A stretch of DNA of 64,000 nucleotides from Eonycteris spelaea (taxonomy: Eukaryota > Chordata > Mammalia > Chiroptera > Pteropodidae), in NCBI GenBank assembly GCA_003508835.1, contig PUFA01000183.1:3217575-3281574 (forward strand), written 5' to 3'. The position numbers and the translations under genes were made by a program. The notes beneath the pieces are model-generated. The model made no database searches, was not told the origin of the DNA, and was given only the letters and a program-made list of their open reading frames with translations. This document shows positions 57,266 through 64,000 of this stretch, in pieces; positions within the stretch are counted from its first letter, which is position 1, and each line of letters starts with the position of its first letter.

Positions 57266-60200
57266 AGAGCCTGAAAAAGGAAATATGTATGTTTATATGT
57301 AGTATAAAATACACATGATGTGTTATACATAAATATTACATATTTCATAAATGTATATTATTCACATATGCAAATATGTATAACAATGTGAAAGAGAGAT
57401 GGATTCTAGGTACAGTTTTTCCAAATGGCCACCTATCAACCTGTTTTCAGCACATGCCTAAAGCCTAATTTTGAGAGAAGTATAATTTTCCTGTAAAATA
57501 TCCTCTTGAACCTAGAGGACTAGTTTCATAAACCTCAGCTTCCTCGTCTGAGAAATGAGGGAGCTGGATTAGAGAAACTGGTTCGTCAAGCGAGTGTAAG
57601 GAGCCTTCCAACTTTAAAATTATTAAAATTTCCTGGAAGTCTGACCAGGTAACTTCTTTAGCTTTGACTCAGTCGGACGTCATGGCTTAGTATTTATTGT
57701 TTAACGCTGAGCTGTTCTTGCGCCTTTTGGACTAAACGGAACGCGGGTTTCTTCTCTACAACTAGTGAGGTCCTAATGCGTGTGTACAGGTTTAAGTTTA
57801 AATTTTTAAAGCCTCTGGCCTCCAGGTTCACGGAAAAGGTAATACTCGAAGTAAACAAGGTAGGGGGTGAGGGGCGAAGGAAACAAGTTCTGTCTGCTGA
57901 TGCAAGTGAGCCGTCTGCCGGCCGGTGAAGGTAATCCACCCTCATCAAGGGCCCTCGCCACTCCTGAGGTACAGCACAAACTTCTGCCCTTCCCCTTCTC
58001 CTGCAGCGTTCCAACGAAGCAATATCCGTTTAGCAGTATCTGCTCTCGGCTGGGGATCAGAGATAAAGAAAAGCATCGCAACCTTGAAGTTTGCGACATT
58101 ATACTGGGGCACACTCAAATCTGATTATTGTAACACAATCTGAGAGGAGTGTCAGTGTGCCTCACATCTCAAGCTTGCAACCACAAGTTGCACCTAAGAG
58201 CCCAAAGCAAATAACACAGTTAGGAGAGGCAGACGATGATTCATTCTAATATTTTCTCTGCACAGAGATGACCTGCACAGAAACAAAATGGCTAAATAGT
58301 GCTCCCTGGGAGACCCAAGCTACCTGGGAGTAGCCCTGACAGTCACTCTCCAGATGGGACCAGGAGGGGCTGCAGAGAAAGGTCAAGAGTTAACAGGGAA
58401 AGGGTGGAGGTTAAGAACAGGGGCCAGGAAATATCTATGCATTTTAATATTAAATGAATAAGTAACAAGTGTGTTTAAAACATACAGCCAAGACCTCTGA
58501 CACTTTTAGTAACAAGATTGTAGTTTATCCTCCTCACTAGATTTTGTTGGATCTTATTTTGTTTAATAAAATATTATCTAGTTATTTTTTTCAAACTAGG
58601 CCAGTAGGTTCAATTTCTAAAACACAGAAATTCTATCTGCTTCTCTTAAATCTAATCAGATTCTGGACACAATTAGCAACTCAGTGTGCCTTTTAGTTAA
58701 GTCTTGGTCTCCTCTAGCAATGATTTTCTTTCACTTTAGAGAAAGTTCTGCTGGTAACAAATCAGCTACATAAGCCAGGAGGAAAAAGAACTTGAAGGAA
58801 GAGGAAGAGCACATTTTCCTTAATTTCTATTCAAAATGTGTGAGGGGATAAAATAAAGGAAGTGGAGAAATATGCCACTTAGCACAGAGTCACTCTGGAC
58901 AAATTTCTCATAGACTAAAGGAACAGCCACCACAGCCACAAAAGGTGGATGTCATTACAAAAGTGGACTTTGACAAATCTCTAAAACAGTTTCTGCAGAG
59001 GGTGCAGCTCAGAAACATGTATGCGAAGGAAGAAGAAAGGAAAGGCAAAACCGGAACTTAGGGAGAGTAGAGAAAAAGCAAACATATGAGAAGGAAGAAA
59101 GCAGTTTGGGGAAGCAGAGAGGAATAAGGAGTATGAGCAGCCATGGGGCACGAGTTGCACCATGGTGAACATCTTATATTTACAATTAAATTTAAGAACA
59201 AAGCAGGTGGAAGAAAGTAGAACTTCAGTGTTCCTACCCCACCCTCAAGGGTAAATATGTGAAAATGCAGGCAATACAGATGTGCATATGGTAAGAAATG
59301 AAAGTCTCTATTCCCATCCCGACCCTCACAAATACATGCATACCCACTAACAGAAGTGAGAGAGGTGGAGGTGAGGGTGCAGATGGGAGGCTGTGCACAC
59401 CTAAGAGGAGCACCCACACTCTGATCTGCTGCAGGCCAGCCCAGGACACTTGTGGTTTCAACCCAAGTTTTCAGCCAATGGCTTAACAGAAAGCCCATAG
59501 ACAGGCTTCCTGCCGCAATAGGCCTCACCTAATTCTCAGTGAATGGGAGACCTATTGTCAAAAGCAACAACAAAAAACACCACCTCCCTATTGGCAAAAA
59601 GAAAACATGTTTTTATGCATGCCTGAAATGTGAAGAATGTACATGAAGCAATTTGGACCTAGCACACAAAGTTTTGTGAAGCACACCGAGTGAAAGCGTG
59701 TAAAACAATTATATAAATGTCACTCTAACGACCCAGCTCAGCTAACATGTGGTGGTAAAAGCTGACAAGAAGATTTGCCCTGTTATTTCCCTTCTGTATC
59801 TCTCTCATCTATCTTAATTCACTAGGCAGGGAGAGGGAAGCGGGGTATGGACGGAGGGGAGTGGCTGGTAGTCTTGTGACTAGTGATAAACGTGTTGAAT
59901 TTCCACAGATATGTTAGAATTTCACACATCTTATAGAGAATTTTAGACAGTATTTTCTCATATAGCTTTAACATAAAATAATCTTGAAGAATAGTTAACA
60001 TGTAGCACTTTACCTATTGTATAAATAATAACATATTTATGTAAAAAGCATTGTATAATAAATATTTGTGAGTAATAATAGACTTCTTTCAATTATAACA
60101 AGTGCTAATGTATTATTTTATTAACAATCCTTTATATAATAATTCTTTGTAAATTATTAAAGTATCATTTTAGCTTTTAACCAGAATATCCAGTAGTTTT

Positions 60201-60490
60201 AGCAAGGTAAGGACCACACAGTCCTCTTTATATCTCCCATATTGTATCTTTGTAAAGTTAGTTTGTTAATTGTTTGGTTTGCACCCTACTTTTGTTCCAC
60301 AAGGGATTTAATATTGCCCAGTGCCTTGTACATCAGAAATGCTGAGTGGCATTCAACTGATAGGCTATATATGTGTATACATATAGACTGTGTACCAATT
60401 AGAGCAGTCATAATGTTACAGGAATATATTTAGATAATACTAAATACCAAAACTTATGGTAACTGAAAGTTTTTACACACACACATTATA
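57266..60490. other. Intergenic DNA without recognised gene
   Basis: No exon, RNA gene or well-defined transposon was recognised here. Open frames at 57.7-58.1 kb and 59.0-59.5 kb occur on both strands at once and lack known motifs. Composition changes from mixed (57.6-59.8 kb) to AT-rich (59.9-60.4 kb). Confidence 0.4.
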
Positions 60491-60494
60491 TCAA

Positions 60495-60665
60495 ACTTAA
60501 AAATTTCTGTACAGCAAGGAAAACCATCAACAGAGTGACAAGGGAGACTATGGAATGAAAGAAAATATTTGCAACCATATATCTGATAAGCAGTTAAGAT
60601 CCAGAATATGTAAAGTACTCCTACAGTGTAACAGCAAAAATCTCTTAATAAAAAATAGGCAAAGG
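60495..60665 (+). repeat. LINE-1 ORF2 end, left half of an interrupted copy
   Basis: 'aaacttaaaaatttctgtac' (60493-60512), 'ggaatgaaagaaaatatttg' (60552-60571) and 'gataagcagttaagatccag' are the end of L1 ORF2 on the + strand. The copy breaks at 60665 and resumes at 63044 without loss ('aaaataggcaaagg' then 'acttgaacagacaa'). Confidence 0.85.
60647..60665 (+). repeat. Target-site duplication, left copy
   Basis: AATAAAAAATAGGCAAAGG, repeated exactly at 63025-63043 on the far side of the HAL1-like insertion. Confidence 0.9.
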
Positions 60666-61539
60666 CTGGAAAAAAAAATGGCGTAAATGATAGAGGCTCT
60701 GTTCCTCCCTCTGGCAACCAAATCAAAGTTGTGAAGGAGACAAGAAACAAGCAGCAAGGAGAAATCACCTGGGATCTAGATGAATGAGCCATATAACTAA
60801 AGAGAAATCCAAGAACTCACCCTGCAATGGCAGAAGGTAGGACGGGGCGAGGATGCGAGGCTGCCCTGACCAAGCAGCTGACCGAGACAGAGGCTGTGGC
60901 AGTGGCAGAAGCCTCTTAAAGGGGCTGCGTCTGTGAGCAGATTTTTGGGGTGACAGGCCTGCTTACTCTGAGCACCAGTACCAATTCAGCTGCTCTCAGG
61001 GGACACCAGGGACTTATAGGGAGACATTGTCAGAGTGAGGGTACAGGCGAGACTCTCCCTGTACAGAAGTGCCAGCGGTATCCATTGTTCCCTGTTGAGC
61101 TCTCCCCCTCCCACTGCACGAACACAGCACTGCCATAGCCATGATGTCATCAAACTATATAATAGAGGTCACTCTGCCCAGAGGATTTCCTGAAACTCCA
61201 CCTCCCCCAACTAGTGGCCTCACCCAAGCCACATCCAGGTATATCTTCAGCGAATCAGGTGCTCCTTGCTGAGCAGCGCCTAAATTCACACTGGAGGCAG
61301 CTGGCCTTGGTTTCTGGTATGTCTTTTTGAGGCAACTGTAAGTACAGCATCTGTGGATTGCTTGCTGAATCTTAACAGGTGGCTCTGGAGGGCCACAGGC
61401 TTGGGTTAAATTTGACCTACAGCCGAATCCCTCTCAGGACTGTGCCACTGGACACCTACTTCACAAATCCACACTAATAAAACCGGAGACTTAAGAGCTT
61501 TGCTGAGGACATAAAAACAGTCATGGAAAGGCAGCCAAA

Positions 61540-61824
61540 ATGGGAAGACAAAGAAGCAGAAACCATATGAGAGAACAAAACAGAGATCCAGAAATAATGG
61601 AGTCAAGCAATCTAACGGATGCAGGTTTCAAAACAACAGTTATAAAGATGCTCAATGAACTTTTGGGAAGTGTAGATAAATTCAGTGAGAACTTCAACAA
61701 AGAGATAGAAAACATAAAAATGGAAATGGAAATTATAAAAGGGAACCAGTCAGAAATAAAGAACACATTATCCGAGATGAGAAGTATATTAAATGGAATA
61801 AACAGAGGAATAAACAAAAGGTGA
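61540..61824 (+). pseudogene. L1/HAL1 ORF1 remnant, N-terminal and coiled-coil part
   Basis: The 94-codon frame starts MGRQRSRNHMREQNRD and continues through a heptad-rich coiled coil (…FKTTVIKMLNELLGSV… to …SEMRSILNGINRG). This is the N-terminal half of an L1 ORF1 RNA-binding protein. It ends early, and the homologous continuation reappears in another frame at about 61950-62123, so the gene is broken. ORF1p normally trimerises by this coiled coil and coats the element's RNA. Confidence 0.8.
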
Positions 61825-61949
61825 GTAAGAAAAGGATCAAATGACCTATAAGGAGGATGGACACTCAATCAGAATGGAAAGAAAAAAGATGCCAATACTA
61901 TAAAAATTATTTAAGGAGCATATGGGACACTATTAAGAGTCCAACTATC

Positions 61950-62123
61950 CATCTGATCAGTGTACTTGAAGAAAATCAAGATGTTGAACAGCTATTTGAA
62001 GAAATAATGACGGAAAACTTCCCTTACCTGGTGAAGGAAATCAAACATCATTACAGCCCCAGGAAGCTCAGAGAGTCCCAAAAACAAGGGACCCAAAGAG
62101 GCCCACACCAAGACATATCATAA
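61950..62123 (+). pseudogene. L1/HAL1 ORF1 remnant, C-terminal-side piece
   Basis: The words LFEEIMTENFPYLVKEIKHH followed by RKLRESQKQGTQRGPHQDIS match the L1 ORF1 segment just before and into the RNA-binding domain (LFEEIMTENFPNLVKEID type). The stop at 62121-62123 cuts it before the end of that domain. Confidence 0.75.
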
Positions 62124-63024
62124 TTAAAATACCAAAGGTTAACTACAAAGAAAGAATATTAAAAGCAGCAAGAGGAAAACAGATAGTTAGCTAAAGAGAA
62201 CACCCATAAGACTGACAGCTGATTTCTCAAGAGAAACTATGCAGTACAGAAGGGCTTGGCACAAAGTATTCAACAGGATGAAGAACCAGGATATACAACT
62301 AAGAATACTGTATCCAGCAAAGCTATAATTTAGAGTTGAAGGACAGATAAAGAGCTTCCCAGACAAAAATAAACTAAGGGAATTTATCACCACCAAGCTA
62401 GTATTACATGAAATGTTGGAGGGACTTCTTTAAGAAGAACAAACATGTATCAAAAACAGGAATGAAGAATGATAGCAATTACATTCCTATCAACAAGTAC
62501 CTCAATGGAAAAGAATTAAGTGCTCCAACCAAAAGATAGAGTGGCTGAAAGGTTAAGAAAACAATTCCCCTGCATATGCCGCCTACAAGAGACTCACTTC
62601 AGCTTAAAAGGCACACACAGACTAAGAGGAAAGGGAGGGAAAAAGATATTGTTTTATTGTTTCTAAGTCAAACATAGAAAGATAAGCACTATATGATTTC
62701 ACTTGTATGCAGAATCTAAGGAATAAAAAGAACAAACTAATCAAAAACAGACTCACAAATATAGTGGATAATTTGGTGACAGACAGAGGGAAGGGGGTTG
62801 GGGGACTAGGAGAATGGGGTGAAGAGTTAAAGAAGTACAAATTAGTAGCTGATGGATGGTCACAGGGATGGTGAGCACGGCATAGGGAATGCAGTTAGCA
62901 TTAATACATTGGCTAGGTGGAGGGTTGAGGAGGGAGGGAGCAATTGGGAGGATCGTTTTATGAAATACATAGATGTCTAACCAATGTACTGTATACTTGA
63001 ACCCAATTAAAATAAATTAATTAA

Positions 63025-63043
63025 AATAAAAAATAGGCAAAGG
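63025..63043 (+). repeat. Target-site duplication, right copy
   Basis: Exact copy of 60647-60665. It directly follows the A-rich 3' end of the HAL1-like element. Confidence 0.9.
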
Positions 63044-63842
63044 ACTTGAACAGACAATTCTCTAAAGAAGATATACAAATGGCCAATAAGCACATGACAA
63101 GACGTTTAACATCAGTAATCATTAGGGAAATGCAAATCCAAACAATGAGCTATCAACTCATACCCATTAAGATGGCCACTATCAAAGAAACAAAATAACA
63201 AGTGTTGGTGAGGATGCAGAGAAATTGGAACCCTTGTGCAATGTTGGTAGGAACATAAATTGGTGCAACTATTATAGAAAACAATATGGAGTCTCCTTAA
63301 AAAATTAAAAATAGTATTACCATATGATCTGGCAATCCCACTTCTGGATATATACCAAAAGAATTAAAGCAGGATCTCAAAGAGATATTCACACACCCAT
63401 GTTCACTGCAGCATTATTCACAATAACCAAAAGGTGAAAGCAACTTAAATGTCCATCAACAGATGACTGGATAAAGAAAATGTACGGTATGTGTATGTGA
63501 ATATAGTGATATTATGCAGCCTAAAAAAGGAAGGAAAGCCTGTCATATTCTACAGTATGAACGAACCTTGAAGATATTACACTTAGTGAAATAAGCCAGT
63601 CACAGAAAGACAAACACTATATAATTCCACTTATACGAGCTATTTAAAGTAGACAAACTCTTGGAAACAGAAAGTAGCATGGTGATGGCCAGGGACGGGA
63701 GGGGAAAATAGGAATTGTTCAAAGGATAGGGAGTTTCAGTTTTGTAAGATGAAAAAGTTCCAGAGATGTGTTGCATAACAAAGTGCATGCAGTTAACACC
63801 TATACTGTACACTTAATAAATGTTTAAGATGGTAAATTTTCT
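63044..63842 (+). repeat. LINE-1 ORF2 end and 3' UTR, right half of the interrupted copy
   Basis: 'caaatggccaataagcacat' (63076-63095), 'tgatctggcaatcccacttc' (63325-63344), 'gaaataagccagtcacagaa' (63588-63607) and the 3' UTR end 'gtttaagatggtaaattttc' (63822-63841) are classical L1M/L1MA-type words in order. Together with 60495-60665 they make one continuous element. Confidence 0.85.
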
Positions 63843-64000
63843 GTTATGGATTTTTTTCATATGATGGAGTCTAGGGACTGGGTTTGGATAATTATAGTTC
63901 TTAGAGGATGCCCAAGGTACAGATTAACTCATGAATCAAAAGTGTTTTAAGCCTGAAACTCAATGATCAAGACAGAAATAATCAAATTTGGAGAAAACAT
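63843..64000. other. Window edge, nothing recognised
   Basis: Short AT-rich stretch after the L1 3' end. No feature was seen. Confidence 0.4.

Larger units (their letters stand above)
60666..63024 (+). mobile_element. HAL1-like / L1-derived retrotransposon insertion (2.36 kb)
   Basis: A GC-richer 5' leader (60670-61530) is followed by an ORF1-type frame (61540-61824, starting MGRQRSRNHMREQNRDPEIM), a second ORF1-type piece (about 61950-62123, containing LFEEIMTENFPYLVKEIKHH), and a tail that contains only scraps of the L1 ORF2 start ('gcctacaagagactcacttc', 62581-62600). A 3' UTR follows with 'tatgatttcacttgtatgca', 'gggggactaggagaatgggg' and an A-rich end. Keeping ORF1 while lacking a reverse transcriptase gene is the definition of HAL1 ('half-L1') elements. 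The frame is broken, so it is dead. Exact 19-bp target duplications flank it. It looks younger than the L1 that it interrupts. Confidence 0.8.

Noticed and set aside
59058..59528. 156-codon - strand open frame
   Set aside because: No domain recognised; another frame on each strand overlaps it. Considered chance.

Overview
This is nuclear DNA from a eutherian mammal. It covers the locus syntenic with human 13q14.2-q14.3 (the CLL deleted region) and is written in the opposite direction to the human chromosome. The identification rests on four conserved items in the expected order and orientation. The microRNA pair mir-15a/mir-16-1 lies on the + strand at 2.9-3.1 kb. The two-exon potassium channel regulator KCNRG is on the - strand at 24.0-28.1 kb. 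The single coding exon of the E3 ligase TRIM13 is on the - strand at 29.8-31.0 kb. A CpG island at 39.8-40.65 kb sits where the TRIM13 promoter belongs. The species is not resolved. I saw no Alu, B1/B2, CAN or Bov-tA SINE, and the youngest-looking insertion is a HAL1/L1-like element at 60.7-63.0 kb. A laurasiatherian, possibly a bat, is a low-confidence guess.

Layout. 1-1.1 kb is an old LINE-1 3' end. 1.1-24 kb is AT-rich DNA taken to be an intron of the long non-coding host transcript DLEU2 (+ strand, by synteny only). It holds the microRNA pair, a retroposed 5S rRNA pseudogene with target-site duplications (6.6 kb), and scattered L2, MIR and L1 relics. 24.0-31.0 kb carries KCNRG and TRIM13, both antisense to DLEU2. 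31.0-39.8 kb reads as the large 5' intron of TRIM13, with a hAT-Charlie transposon relic at 31.6-32.8 kb. After the CpG island, 40.7-64 kb has no recognisable gene. It contains MIR and L2 copies, three successive L1 3' ends with a long CA repeat (46.3-48.1 kb), an L2 inserted into another L2 (52.5-54.6 kb), and a HAL1-like element inserted into an L1 (60.5-63.85 kb) with a clear 19-bp target duplication.

How the genes relate. mir-15a/16-1 is processed from the DLEU2 primary transcript and represses cell-cycle and survival genes. TRIM13 is an ER-anchored RING E3 ligase. KCNRG is a T1/BTB-domain suppressor of Kv channels that lies in the downstream region of TRIM13. All are host genes of a well-studied locus. 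The most notable sequence anomaly is a one-base deletion in the TRIM13 RING region, which would truncate the protein after 74 residues if it is real. I found no evidence for an undescribed system.
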